64,000 nt of DNA. Origin: Pseudomonas muyukensis (lineage in GTDB: Bacteria > Pseudomonadota > Gammaproteobacteria > Pseudomonadales > Pseudomonadaceae). Of this stretch, positions 44,067 to 52,525 are shown one piece after another. The first letter of the stretch is position 1. Every line of letters begins with the position of its first letter. The DNA lies in assembly GCF_019139535.1 (NCBI RefSeq), contig NZ_CP077073.1, forward strand, positions 3,314,501 to 3,378,500. Reading direction: 5' to 3'. The notes beneath the pieces are model-generated. The model was not told the origin of the DNA. It did no database searches and saw only the letters and a list, made by a program, of their open reading frames with translations. The translations under genes were made by a program, and so were the position numbers.

Positions 44067-44927
44067 ATGAATTGGGATGACGCCCGCATGCTGCTGGCCT
44101 TGAGCCGTGAGCAGACCCTGCGCCGCGCCGCGCGGCTGCTGCGAGTCGACCAGGCCACGGTGGGCCGGCGCGTGGCGGCACTGGAGGCAGACCTGGGATC
44201 GACGCTGTTCCTGCGCACCCCTGGCGGCTACCAGCTGACCGCCATCGGCGAGGTGGCGGTGGAAATGGCGCAGAAGATGGAGCACGCCGCATTGGAGCTG
44301 GCTCGGCGTACCCGCGGCGCCGACAACGAAGAGGCCGGCGAGGTACGTATCGCCACCACCGACTCGCTGGCCCACGAGTTCGTCATTCCCGCGTTGCGCG
44401 CGCTACGCCAGAGCCACCCCGAGGTCCGCGTGGTGCTCAGCGGCGGCTCGGATATCGTCAACCTGTCGCAACGCGAGACCGACATTGCCATTCGCAACCA
44501 GCGGCCGGACAGCCCCGACCTGGTGCTGCGCAAGCTGGCCAGTTGGCAGATGGGCTTGTTCGCCGCAGAGGACTATCTGCAGCGCCACGGCCTGCCGCAA
44601 GACGGCAGTTTCGCCGGGCATGACCTGGTGGTGTACGAGCCTTACTGGCGCGGCCAGGCGCAGCCGACCCTGGTGGACGTGCCGATCAGCGAGGGCCGGG
44701 TGGTGATGGCGGCCAACGCCAGCATGCTGTTGCGCCGGGCTATCCATGAGGGGCTGGGGATCGGCGAGATTCCGCTCGAGCTTGGCCAGCGCGATGGTTT
44801 GCGCCGGGTGTGGCCGCAACGCACCCGGGCGCAGCCCTACGAGGTATGGATGGTCACCCACCAGGACCTGCGCCACACCGCGCGGGTACGCGCGGTGATC
44901 GAGCGGTTGGTGGCGGCCTTCGAGTGA
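44067..44927 (+). CDS. LysR-family transcriptional regulator
   Basis: A 286-residue LysR-type regulator. The winged helix-turn-helix lies at about residues 2-60 (WDDARMLLALSREQTLRRAARLL), and a periplasmic-binding-like effector domain follows (GEVRIATTDSLAHEFVIPAL). The short N-terminus starting NWDD is typical of the subgroup that regulates adjacent oxidoreductases. The ATG at 44067 follows GGAG by about seven bases. It is divergent from the quinone oxidoreductase, the usual arrangement for autoregulation and control of the neighbour. Effector unknown. Confidence 0.87.
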   Translation: MNWDDARMLLALSREQTLRRAARLLRVDQATVGRRVAALEADLGSTLFLRTPGGYQLTAIGEVAVEMAQKMEHAALELARRTRGADNEEAGEVRIATTDSLAHEFVIPALRALRQSHPEVRVVLSGGSDIVNLSQRETDIAIRNQRPDSPDLVLRKLASWQMGLFAAEDYLQRHGLPQDGSFAGHDLVVYEPYWRGQAQPTLVDVPISEGRVVMAANASMLLRRAIHEGLGIGEIPLELGQRDGLRRVWPQRTRAQPYEVWMVTHQDLRHTARVRAVIERLVAAFE

Positions 44928-44947
44928 CGATCTGGCGCCTACAGCAA

Positions 44948-44961
44948 GCGGCTTTAGCCGC
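44948..44961. terminator. Short hairpin between convergent lysR and hpaI
   Basis: GCGGCT-TT-AGCCGC in the 48-base gap between two convergent stop codons. No T-tract, so only a weak terminator candidate. Confidence 0.35.
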
Positions 44962-44975
44962 GAACAGCGAAAGGA

Positions 44976-45776
44976 TCAGTACACCGAGCGTGCAGCCGTG
45001 CTCGGCGCGCTGTCCTTGAACGTGCCCAGCAACCCCTGCAAGCCACGCATCAGCACCGTGGTATCCACCCCCACCGCGACGAATGCCGCGCCGAGCTGGA
45101 TATAGCGACGTGCCAGCTGCTCGTCGGCACTGAGGATCCCCGCCGCCTTGCCGGCCTGGCCGATGCGCAGGATGGCCTGCTCGATGGCCGCCTGTACCTC
45201 GGGATGCCCAGGATTACCCCGGTGGCCCATGGCGGCGCTGAGGTCGGCCGGGCCGATGAACACCCCGTCGACACCGTCCACCGCGCAGATGGCGTCAAGA
45301 TTGGCCAGGCCCTCGCGGTTTTCGATCTGCACCAGCAGGCAAACCTGGTCGTCGGCGCGATCCAGATAGTCAGGAATGCTGTTCCAGCGTGAGGCGCGGG
45401 CCAGGGCGCTGCCAACCCCGCGTATACCCGCCGGCGGGTAGCGGGTCGCGCGTACCAGTTGGCGGGCCTGTTCGGCGCTCTCGACCATCGGCACCAGCAA
45501 GGTTTGCGCGCCGATATCGAGCAGTTGCTTGATCAGCGCGATATCGCCGATGACCGGGCGTACCACGGCCTGGCCAGGGTAGGGCGCCACGCCCTGCAGT
45601 TGGCCGAGCAGGCTGCGCAGGTCATTGGGGGCGTGCTCGCCATCGAGCAGCAACCAATCGAAGCCGACGCTGGCGGCCAGCTCTGCGCAGTACGGGTCGG
45701 CCAGGCCCAGCCACAGGCCGATTTGCGCCTGGCCGCCGCGCAGCCGTTGCTTGAAGCTGTTGATAGGCATGTCCAT
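44976..45776 (-). CDS. hpaI: 4-Hydroxy-2-oxoheptanedioate aldolase HpaI
   Basis: A 266-residue class II aldolase that splits 4-hydroxy-2-oxoheptanedioate to pyruvate and succinate semialdehyde, the last step of homoprotocatechuate meta-cleavage. Conserved features are [11 protein letters not shown] with the catalytic His, AVVRP with the substrate Arg, [13 protein letters not shown] (metal-binding Glu) and [15 protein letters not shown] (metal-binding Asp region). It is the last gene of the minus-strand hpa operon, nine bases after hpaH, with AAGGA as ribosome site. The succinate semialdehyde it releases could be used by Sad, encoded 25 kb away. Confidence 0.95.
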   Translation of the reverse strand: MDMPINSFKQRLRGGQAQIGLWLGLADPYCAELAASVGFDWLLLDGEHAPNDLRSLLGQLQGVAPYPGQAVVRPVIGDIALIKQLLDIGAQTLLVPMVESAEQARQLVRATRYPPAGIRGVGSALARASRWNSIPDYLDRADDQVCLLVQIENREGLANLDAICAVDGVDGVFIGPADLSAAMGHRGNPGHPEVQAAIEQAILRIGQAGKAAGILSADEQLARRYIQLGAAFVAVGVDTTVLMRGLQGLLGTFKDSAPSTAARSVY

Positions 45777-45785
45777 GGATTGTCC

Positions 45786-46589
45786 TTACACAAAACGGCA
45801 GGCGATCGAACCGAGCTGGTCGTAATCGACATGGAAGGTGTCGCCGGGGCGCGCTGCCACCGGGCGGGTGAAGGAGCCGCCGAGAATCACCTGGCCGGCC
45901 TCCAGGCCGACGTCGTGGGCCGCCAGTTTGTTGGCCAGCCAGGCCACGCCCTTGGCCGGGTGGTTGAGCACGGCGGCGGACACCCCGGACTCTTCGATCA
46001 CGCCGTTGCGGTAGAGCACCGCCGGCACCTTGCGCAGGTCGATCTGGCCGGGCCGCACGGCCCGCCCGCCCAGGACCACCCCCGCGTTGGCGGCGTTGTC
46101 GGAAATAGTATCGAACACCTTGCGGGTGGCCCCGGTGTGCGGGTCGATCTGCTGGATGCGCGCGTCGATGATCTCCAGGGCCGGCATCACCCATTCGCTG
46201 GCCTCGAGCACATCGAACAGGGTCACGCCGGGGCCCTTGAGTGGCTTGCCGAGGATGAACGCCAGTTCCACCTCGACCCGCGGCACGATGAAGCGCGCGA
46301 AGGGGATGTCGCTGCCTTCGTCGAAGAACATGTCGTCGAGCAGCGCGCCGTAGTCAGGCTCGGTGATGTTCGAGGAGACCTGCATGGCGCGGGAAGTAAG
46401 GCCGATCTTGTGGCCGACCAGGCGGCGGCCATCCTTGATCTTCTGGTTCACCCAGGCGCGCTGGATGGCGTAGGCGTCCTCGATGCTGATCGCAGGGTAT
46501 TCCAGGGAAAACTGGCCGACCTGTTCGCCGGCGCGCTCGGCCTGGTCGAGGCGCGCGGCGGCTTGCTGGATGATAGGGGCGTCGAGCAT
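45786..46589 (-). CDS. hpaH: 2-Oxo-hept-4-ene-1,7-dioate hydratase HpaH
   Basis: A 267-residue hydratase of the FAH/MhpD superfamily that adds water to 2-oxohept-4-ene-1,7-dioate before aldol cleavage. [27 protein letters not shown] (metal-binding Glu pair) and [12 protein letters not shown] (third ligand) match HpaH. The length and start agree with the family. It follows hpaF after seven bases in the operon. Confidence 0.95.
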   Translation of the reverse strand: MLDAPIIQQAAARLDQAERAGEQVGQFSLEYPAISIEDAYAIQRAWVNQKIKDGRRLVGHKIGLTSRAMQVSSNITEPDYGALLDDMFFDEGSDIPFARFIVPRVEVELAFILGKPLKGPGVTLFDVLEASEWVMPALEIIDARIQQIDPHTGATRKVFDTISDNAANAGVVLGGRAVRPGQIDLRKVPAVLYRNGVIEESGVSAAVLNHPAKGVAWLANKLAAHDVGLEAGQVILGGSFTRPVAARPGDTFHVDYDQLGSIACRFV

Positions 46590-46596
46590 GGAAACC

Positions 46597-47007
46597 TCAG
46601 GGCTGGCGGCTGAACAAGGGGTGCAGGCTGCTGTGCTTGGCGTCGTACACCTGGGCCTGGCTTTCGTCGATCTGCACGGTCAGGCCCACCGGGCGCCGCG
46701 CGAGCAACGGGTCCAGGTGCCGGCGCAACACGCCCAGCAACTGCTCGCCGACCTGGCGATGGACACTGGCGCTGCGCCCCGCGCCCATGCGCAGGTTGGC
46801 GTAGACGAAGCCATAGTCGCCCTGGCCGTCGGCGATCGCCGCATGGGCCGCTGGGTAGGCCAGCACCCGGGTGCCGCCGGTGGGGAACACCTGGCGGTCG
46901 CTTTCATCGCGCTGGGCGAGCATGCAGTCGGCGAGGGCGCGGCACAGCGCGGGCAGGTCGCTGTCGGTTTCGATGTCCGGGCTGTAGAGCAGGACCAGAT
47001 GGGGCAT
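46597..47007 (-). CDS. hpaF: 5-Carboxymethyl-2-hydroxymuconate delta-isomerase HpaF
   Basis: A 136-residue tautomerase-superfamily isomerase. The start at 47007 is supported by AAGGAG seven bases upstream and by Pro directly after Met (MPHLVLLYS), which becomes the catalytic Pro1. It interconverts the double bond of 5-carboxymethyl-2-hydroxymuconate so that the HpaG decarboxylase can act. [17 protein letters not shown], with its conserved Arg, is typical. It is read immediately after hpaD, with an 11-base gap. Confidence 0.93.
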   Translation of the reverse strand: MPHLVLLYSPDIETDSDLPALCRALADCMLAQRDESDRQVFPTGGTRVLAYPAAHAAIADGQGDYGFVYANLRMGAGRSASVHRQVGEQLLGVLRRHLDPLLARRPVGLTVQIDESQAQVYDAKHSSLHPLFSRQP

Positions 47008-47018
47008 GCGGATGCTCC

Positions 47019-47942
47019 TTAAAGGCGGCTGGTGGAGGCCACGCCGGCCGGGTTCGAGGCCTGGGCGGCGGGGATGGCGGCGCCGTCCTGCGCGGTGACC
47101 GGAAAGATCGCGTTGATCTGGCCGGTACCGGACGAGCCGAAGTAGGGCGTGACCACTTCGGCCTTGCCGTCGTAGCGCGACCAGCCCAGGGCGCCGAGGA
47201 GCATGGCGGTGTCGTGCATGAAGCCCTCGCCATGGCCCTTGACCGCGTATTCGGGCAGCATCGCGCAGAAGTCGGCCCAGTCGCCGTCCTGCCACATGCG
47301 CACCACGCGGTGATCGAGGGTTTCCAGGAACGGGCTCCAGACCTGGGTGGCGAACGCTGGGGCCTGGCCGTTCTGGGCGAAGCGGTGCGACAGCGAACCG
47401 CTGGCCAGGAAGGCCACGTTGCCGTCGTAGTGATCCTCGACCGCGCGGCGCATGGCCCAGCCCAGGCGCGCGCTGTCGTTGAGGTAGTGCGAGGTGCACA
47501 GCGCCGAGACCGAAATCACCTTGAAATGGCGGTCGGCGTTCATGTAGCGCATCGGCACCAGGGTGCCGTATTCCGGGGCCAGGGTGGTGGCGTCATGGGC
47601 CATGGTCTCCACGCCCAGGCGGTTGCATGCCTGCGCCAGCAGGTGGCCCAGCTCGGGGTTGCCGGGGAAGCCGTAGTTCATGTTGGCGATGAAATGCGGC
47701 AGTTCGTTGCTGGTGTAGAGGCCTTCGAACTGCGCTGCGCAGTTGATGTGGTAGTTGGCGTTGACCAGCCAGTGGGTGTCGAACACGACGATGGTGTCCA
47801 CGCCCAGTTCCCGGCAGCGTCGGCCGATCTCGTGGTGGCCGTCGATGGCCGCCTGGCGAAAGCCCTGGCGCGGGCCGGGCAGCTCCGACAGGTACATCGA
47901 CGGCACGTGGGTGATCTTGGCGGCGAGCGCGAGTTTACCCAT
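47019..47942 (-). CDS. hpaD: 3,4-Dihydroxyphenylacetate 2,3-dioxygenase HpaD
   Basis: A 307-residue class III extradiol (LigB-type) dioxygenase that opens the homoprotocatechuate ring. ITHVPSMYLSEL carries the first metal His, VDTIVVFDTHWLV the next, and ASGSLSHRFAQNG and EGFMHDTAMLLGALGW further conserved active-site parts. The length and order within the operon match the E. coli/P. putida-type hpaD. A hairpin separates it from hpaE upstream. Confidence 0.95.
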   Translation of the reverse strand: MGKLALAAKITHVPSMYLSELPGPRQGFRQAAIDGHHEIGRRCRELGVDTIVVFDTHWLVNANYHINCAAQFEGLYTSNELPHFIANMNYGFPGNPELGHLLAQACNRLGVETMAHDATTLAPEYGTLVPMRYMNADRHFKVISVSALCTSHYLNDSARLGWAMRRAVEDHYDGNVAFLASGSLSHRFAQNGQAPAFATQVWSPFLETLDHRVVRMWQDGDWADFCAMLPEYAVKGHGEGFMHDTAMLLGALGWSRYDGKAEVVTPYFGSSGTGQINAIFPVTAQDGAAIPAAQASNPAGVASTSRL

Positions 47943-47980
47943 GGGAATCTCCTGTGATTGTTGTTGTGCTCCGAGGGTGG

Positions 47981-48010
47981 CGGGGCAAGTCGCCGTTGCG
48001 GCTTGCCCCG
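47981..48010 (-). other. Intercistronic hairpin between hpaE and hpaD
   Basis: CGGGGCAAG (47981-47989) pairs with CTTGCCCCG (48002-48010), with a CGCC/GGCG-like inner pair. It is the only sizeable gap (76 bases) inside the hpa operon. It could stabilise upstream mRNA or partly terminate it. There is no T-tract. Confidence 0.6.
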
Positions 48011-48018
48011 CGATGCCG

Positions 48019-49479
48019 TCAGACGCCCCAGCGCGGAATGTGATGGCTACCCATGGATATACACACGTTCTTGATCTCGGCGAAGACCTCGAAGCTGTAT
48101 TGCCCCCCCTCGCGGCCGGTGCCCGAGCCCTTGACCCCGCCGAATGGCTGGCGCAGGTCGCGCACGTTCTGGCTGTTGATGAACACCATCCCCGCCTCGA
48201 TCCCGCGGGCCAGGCGGTGGGCCTTGCCGATATCCTGGGTCCAGATGTACGAGGCCAGGCCGTACTCGGTGTCGTTGGCCAGTCGCAGCGCCTCGGCTTC
48301 GTCTTTGAACGGGATCAGGCACACCACCGGGCCGAAGATTTCCTCCTGGGCGATGCGCATCTGGTTGTTCACATCGGCGAACACGGTCGGCTGGATGAAC
48401 TGCCCCTTGGCCAGGTGCGCCGGCAAGCCCGCCGGGCGCTCCAGGCCACCGGCCAGCAGGCGCGCGCCTTCTTCCAGGCCAATGCGGATATAGCCGGTGA
48501 CCTTGTCGTAATGCTGCTGGGTGATCATCGAGCCGACCTGGGTCTTCGGGTCGGTCGGGTCGCCGACGAGCAGGCGCTTGGCGCGGGCGGCGAATTCGGC
48601 GACGAACTGCGGGTACACACTTTCCTGGATGAAGATCCGGCTGCCGGCGGTGCAGCGCTCGCCGTTGAGCGAAAAGATGGTGAACAGCGCGGCGTCCAGG
48701 GCGCGCTCGAGGTCGGCGTCCTCGAAGATCAGCACCGGCGACTTGCCGCCCAGTTCCATCGAGTACTTCTTCAGGCCCGCGCTCTGCATGATCTTGCGGC
48801 CGGTGGCGGTGCCGCCGGTGAAGGAGATCGCCCGCACGTCCGGGTGACGCACCAGGGCATCGCCCGCGGTGGCGCCATAGCCCTGGATCACGTTGAGCAC
48901 GCCGTCAGGGATGCCGGCCTCGACCGCCAGGCGGCCCAGTTCGTTGGCGGTCAGCGGCGACAGCTCGCTCATCTTCAGCACTGCGGTGTTGCCCAGGGCC
49001 AGGCATGGCGCGGTCTTCCAGGTGGCGGTCATGAATGGCACGTTCCACGGCGACACCAGGGCGCACACGCCCACCGGCTGGTACAGGGTGTAGTTGAGCA
49101 TCTGGTCGTCCACCGGGTAGCTGTGGCCATCCATGCGCGTGCACACCTCGGCGAAGAAGTCGAAGTTGTGCGAAGCGCGGGGGATCAGCACATTGCGCGT
49201 CTGGTGGATCGGCAGGCCGGTGTCCAGGGTTTCCAGTTCGGCCAGCTGCGGCACGTTCTGCTCGATCAGCTCGCCCAGGCGGCGCATCAGCCGGGCCCGC
49301 TGCCTGGCCGGGGTATTGGCCCATTTCGGGAAGGCCGCCTTGGCCGCGGCCACGGCCTGGGCGACTTCCTCGGCAGTGCCACTGGCGACCTCGGCGATCG
49401 CCTCGCCGGTGGCGGGGTTGTAGTTGACGAAGGTGTCGCGGCTCTCGACTTCGCGGCCGTCGATCCAGTGCTTGATCAT
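48019..49479 (-). CDS. hpaE: 5-Carboxymethyl-2-hydroxymuconate semialdehyde dehydrogenase HpaE
   Basis: A 486-residue NAD-dependent aldehyde dehydrogenase that oxidises the ring-cleavage semialdehyde to 5-carboxymethyl-2-hydroxymuconate. Key elements are SPWNVPFMTATWK (catalytic Asn), SMELGGKSPVLIF (general base Glu), NGERCTAGSRIFIQ (nucleophile Cys) and an EEIFGPVVCLIPF segment. The stop of hpaG2 overlaps its ATG (TCAT at 49476-49479 on the plus strand), so the two are coupled. Confidence 0.95.
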   Translation of the reverse strand: MIKHWIDGREVESRDTFVNYNPATGEAIAEVASGTAEEVAQAVAAAKAAFPKWANTPARQRARLMRRLGELIEQNVPQLAELETLDTGLPIHQTRNVLIPRASHNFDFFAEVCTRMDGHSYPVDDQMLNYTLYQPVGVCALVSPWNVPFMTATWKTAPCLALGNTAVLKMSELSPLTANELGRLAVEAGIPDGVLNVIQGYGATAGDALVRHPDVRAISFTGGTATGRKIMQSAGLKKYSMELGGKSPVLIFEDADLERALDAALFTIFSLNGERCTAGSRIFIQESVYPQFVAEFAARAKRLLVGDPTDPKTQVGSMITQQHYDKVTGYIRIGLEEGARLLAGGLERPAGLPAHLAKGQFIQPTVFADVNNQMRIAQEEIFGPVVCLIPFKDEAEALRLANDTEYGLASYIWTQDIGKAHRLARGIEAGMVFINSQNVRDLRQPFGGVKGSGTGREGGQYSFEVFAEIKNVCISMGSHHIPRWGV

Positions 49480-50255
49480 GCTGTTGCCTCTTGTGCGTGA
49501 CGGGCGAAGAACTCGGCTTCGCTGACGATTCGGTTGACCAGGCGAGCGACGCCTTGCACCTCCACCACCACTTCATCGCCCGGCACCACGTCGGCCAGGC
49601 CTTCCGGCGTACCGGTGGCGATCATGTCGCCAGGTTGCAAGGTCATGAAGCTGGAGAAGTATTCGATCAGGTAGGGGATGTCGAAGATCATGTCCGCGGT
49701 GCTGCCTTCCTGCTTCAGCTCACCGTTGACCCAGGTGCGCAGCTTGAGGTTGGACGGGTCCGGCACATCGGCGCTGTCGACGATCCACGGGCCCACGGGG
49801 GTGGTGGCATCGCGGTTCTTCACCCGCAGGTTGGGGCGGTAGTAGTTCTCCAGGTAGTCGCGGATGGCGTAGTCGTTGCACACCGTGTAGCCGGCCAGGT
49901 AGTCCAGGGCATTCTCGCGACGCACGTTGCGCGCCGGCTTGCCGATCACGGCCACCAGTTCGCACTCGTAGTGCATGTACTTGACGTTGTCCGGGCGCCA
50001 GGTCACCTGGTCGTGGCCGGTGTAGGTGCCTGGCGACTTGATGAAGGCAAGCGGTTCGCTGGGCGCGGTGAAGGCCAGCTCGGCGGCGTGGTCGGCGTAG
50101 TTCAGGCCCAGGGCGAACATGCTGCCGGTGGCCGGTGGCAGCCAGGTGACCTGGTCGGCCTGGATCAGGCGGCCGTCGGCCAGGCGCAGTTGCTGGTCGG
50201 CCTCGACGATGGCCTGGTGGACCCGGCCATCGAACTGGATACGAGCGTGCTTCAT
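49476..50255 (-). CDS. hpaG2: HpaG2: 5-oxopent-3-ene-1,2,5-tricarboxylate decarboxylase / isomerase, C-terminal-type subunit
   Basis: A 259-residue FAH-fold protein. In E. coli the enzyme is a fused HpaG; here two separate genes encode the halves. The core has GLNYADHAAELAF, FIKSPGTYTGH, YECELVAVIGKPA (metal Glu) and TGTPEGLADVVPGDEV. It overlaps hpaE and hpaG1 by four bases each. It acts with the G1 half to decarboxylate and isomerise the tricarboxylate to 2-oxohept-4-enedioate. Confidence 0.94.
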   Translation of the reverse strand: MKHARIQFDGRVHQAIVEADQQLRLADGRLIQADQVTWLPPATGSMFALGLNYADHAAELAFTAPSEPLAFIKSPGTYTGHDQVTWRPDNVKYMHYECELVAVIGKPARNVRRENALDYLAGYTVCNDYAIRDYLENYYRPNLRVKNRDATTPVGPWIVDSADVPDPSNLKLRTWVNGELKQEGSTADMIFDIPYLIEYFSSFMTLQPGDMIATGTPEGLADVVPGDEVVVEVQGVARLVNRIVSEAEFFARHAQEATA

Positions 50256-50926
50256 GGGGCGAGTCCTTGTTCGGCGACGATAGGGGTGCTGAGCTGGCCA
50301 AGGCCGTCGATCTCAACCGTCACCTGGTCGCCCGGCAGCACGTCGACGCGGCCTTCCGGGGTGCCGGTGATCAGCACGTCGCCGGCATGCAAGGTCATGA
50401 ACTCGCTGATCTCGGCGATCAACTGCGCAACGCTGCGCACGCAGTTGGCGGTGTTGTTCTGCTGGCGCAACTCGCCGTTGACCCACAGGCGAATACCCAG
50501 CGCATCAGGGTTGGTGACCTGCGCCGCCGGCACCAGTGCTGGCCCCAGCGGGCAGAAGCCATCGCGGCACTTGGCCTTGACCGCCGGGCGGTAGTAGCTG
50601 TCCTCGGGCAGGCTGAACTCGTTGACCAGGGTGTAGCCGGCCACATGCTCCAGGGCCTTGGCCACGCTCACGCGGCTGGCGTCCTTGCCGATCACCACGC
50701 CCAGGGCAGGGCCAGGTTGCAGGCGTTCGACTCCCGAGGGGTAGGTCAAGGCCTGGCCGTGCCCGTTACGGGTGTTGGGGGTCTTGATGAACAGCACCGG
50801 CTTGACCGGCGGTTGCCGGTAGGGCGCTGCATGGAAGGACGCCAGGTGCTGCTGGAGCAGGCCCTGGTAGTTCAGGGCGACGCCGAACAGGCTGCCGCTG
50901 GCGACCTCGTGCAAGGCACGGCTCAT
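50252..50926 (-). CDS. hpaG1: HpaG1: N-terminal-type subunit of the decarboxylase/isomerase
   Basis: A 224-residue FAH-fold homologue of hpaG2 and its operon partner. SGSLFGVALNYQG, FIKTPNTRNGHG, LGVVIGKDASRV and ITGTPEGRVDVLPGDQV mirror the G2 motifs. The start at 50926 follows AGGAG by five bases; an ATG at 50968 has none. It is the first gene of the seven-gene operon and is divergent from hpaA. Confidence 0.92.
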   Translation of the reverse strand: MSRALHEVASGSLFGVALNYQGLLQQHLASFHAAPYRQPPVKPVLFIKTPNTRNGHGQALTYPSGVERLQPGPALGVVIGKDASRVSVAKALEHVAGYTLVNEFSLPEDSYYRPAVKAKCRDGFCPLGPALVPAAQVTNPDALGIRLWVNGELRQQNNTANCVRSVAQLIAEISEFMTLHAGDVLITGTPEGRVDVLPGDQVTVEIDGLGQLSTPIVAEQGLAP

Positions 50927-50978
50927 GCTTTTCTCCTGCGCTCTGCGAAGCATGGGGGTATGCTTCATGGTGTTTTTG

Positions 50979-51012
50979 TTAATGTGTTAACGTTATATTT
51001 AATATGTTAACG
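50979..51012. promoter_or_regulatory. Two direct repeats in the divergent hpaG1-hpaA promoter
   Basis: TTAATGTGTTAACG (50979-50992) and TTAATATGTTAACG (50999-51012) differ at one of 14 bases and start 20 bases apart, two helical turns. Each includes a GTTAAC palindrome. They lie 53 bases or more upstream of hpaG1. The MarR-type HpaR repressor or the AraC-type HpaA activator are the likely binders; AraC-type sites are typically such direct repeats. Confidence 0.68.
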
Positions 51013-51077
51013 ATCGTCAAGGCATCGACGCTGCCAAGGTGACGATCGCGGGCAGTCCAACCGGCACGAGAACAACA

Positions 51078-51980
51078 ATGAAAGCGCGACAGCCGATCCC
51101 CAACATCAATATCGGGCAGGTCTACGACCAGCGTTACAGCGACAGCGAGGTGCACTACGACCGGCTCGGCAACCTGGCCGGTTTCTTTGGCCGCAACATG
51201 CCGGTGCATCGCCATGACCGGTGCTTCCAGGTGCATTACGTCAAGACCGGCAGCGTGCGGGTGTTGCTCGACGACCAGCGCTTCCACGAGGCCGGGCCGA
51301 TGTTCTTCCTGACCCCGCCGACCATCCCCCATGCCTTCGTCACCGAGGCGGACGCCGACGGCCATGTGCTGACCGTGAGCCAGCAACTGGTCTGGCAACT
51401 GTTGCAGGCCGAGCCGGGGCTGGGCAGCAACCCGCGCTTGGCGCCTGCCTGTGTCGCCCTGGGGCCGTTGCAGGGCCAGGCCGGCGAGCAGGCGCGGCGC
51501 CTGGAGCAGTTGCTCGACCTGCTGGGCAGCGAGGTTGGCCAGGGCCAGGTGGGGCAGGGCACGGCACTGCAGGACCTGGCGCGGCTGGTGATGATCAGCC
51601 TGTTGCGCCTGAGCGCCAATGCGTTGCCGGCCAACCCGGCGCGGCACGAGGACTTGCAGGTGTTCCGCCGCTTCAACGAGCTGATCGAGCGCCACTACCT
51701 GGACCACTGGACGCTGCCGGCGTACGCGGCGGCGCTGGGGGTCACCGAGGCGCGCCTGAACGATGTGTGCCGGCGAATCGCCGACTTGCCGTCCAAGCGC
51801 CTGGTGTTCGAGCGGCTGATGCAGGAGGCGCGGCGGCTGCTGTTGTATTCCGGCGGTTCGGCCAATGCGATCTGCTACCAGCTGGGGTTCAAGGATCCGG
51901 CGTACTTCAGCCGGTTCTTCCAGCGCCATGCTGGCACCACGCCGGGGGAGTACCGCCTGCGCCAGGCGGGGTTGCGCTGA
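51078..51980 (+). CDS. hpaA: HpaA, AraC-family activator of the hpa genes
   Basis: A 300-residue regulator with an N-terminal cupin-type sensing domain and a C-terminal AraC helix-turn-helix pair (GVTEARLNDVCRRI, AICYQLGFKDPAYFSRFFQR). The N-terminus IPNINIGQVYDQRY and GRNMPVHRHDRCFQVHYV match HpaA, which in E. coli W responds to 4-hydroxyphenylacetate and activates hpaBC. The ATG at 51078 is preferred; GTG at 51039 is possible. The ribosome site is weak. It is divergent from hpaG1 and followed by hpaR. hpaBC are not in the window, so its targets may lie elsewhere. Confidence 0.9.
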   Translation: MKARQPIPNINIGQVYDQRYSDSEVHYDRLGNLAGFFGRNMPVHRHDRCFQVHYVKTGSVRVLLDDQRFHEAGPMFFLTPPTIPHAFVTEADADGHVLTVSQQLVWQLLQAEPGLGSNPRLAPACVALGPLQGQAGEQARRLEQLLDLLGSEVGQGQVGQGTALQDLARLVMISLLRLSANALPANPARHEDLQVFRRFNELIERHYLDHWTLPAYAAALGVTEARLNDVCRRIADLPSKRLVFERLMQEARRLLLYSGGSANAICYQLGFKDPAYFSRFFQRHAGTTPGEYRLRQAGLR

Positions 51981-52044
51981 ACGGCTCAGGTGGGTGCCGG
52001 GTGTTGCCAGGGGGCTGGACAGGGTGGGGGCAAATGGTTTTCAC

Positions 52045-52064
52045 TTTATTAATATCTTAATAAA
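52045..52064. promoter_or_regulatory. AT-rich palindrome upstream of hpaR
   Basis: TTTATTAA (52045-52052) and TTAATAAA (52057-52064) form a perfect 8-bp inverted repeat with a four-base spacer, ending 17 bases before the hpaR ATG. It fits a MarR-type operator, so autoregulation by HpaR is plausible. Confidence 0.6.
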
Positions 52065-52081
52065 ACCAGCCCTTTATCCTG

Positions 52082-52504
52082 ATGACTCAACCTAGACCCT
52101 CACTGACCTTGACCTTGTTGCAGGCCCGCGAAGCGACCATGGCGTTCTTCCGTCCGGCCCTCAATGCCCACGACCTGACCGAACAGCAATGGCGGGTGAT
52201 CCGCATCCTGCGCCAGCAGGGCGAGCTGGAGAGCCACCAGTTGGCGGATTTGGCGTGCATTCTCAAACCCAGCATGAGCGGGGTGCTCAAGCGCCTGGAG
52301 CGCGATGGCCTGGTGGGGCGGCGCAAGTCGCCGGAGGACCAGCGGCGGATCTTCATCAGCCTGACCGTGCGTGGGCAGCAGGCGTTTCTGGCGATGAGCG
52401 AGGAGATGGAGCGTAATTACCAGGAGATCCAGCGACAGTTTGGCAGTGACAAGTTGGAGCAGTTGATGGGATTGTTGAACGAACTGAAGAAGGTCAAGCC
52501 CTGA
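52082..52504 (+). CDS. hpaR: HpaR, MarR-family repressor of the homoprotocatechuate operon
   Basis: A 140-residue winged-helix MarR protein. The DNA-binding region is at about residues 48-90 (LESHQLADLACILKPSMSGVLKRLERDGLV, with the wing RRKSPEDQRRI). In E. coli HpaR represses the meta-cleavage operon until 4-hydroxyphenylacetate or homoprotocatechuate binds. The position next to hpaA and the operon supports the name. No Shine-Dalgarno sequence precedes the ATG at 52082 and the leader is AT-rich, suggesting weak or leaderless translation. Confidence 0.9.
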   Translation: MTQPRPSLTLTLLQAREATMAFFRPALNAHDLTEQQWRVIRILRQQGELESHQLADLACILKPSMSGVLKRLERDGLVGRRKSPEDQRRIFISLTVRGQQAFLAMSEEMERNYQEIQRQFGSDKLEQLMGLLNELKKVKP

Positions 52505-52525
52505 GCAGGGGACTGCCGTAAATCA

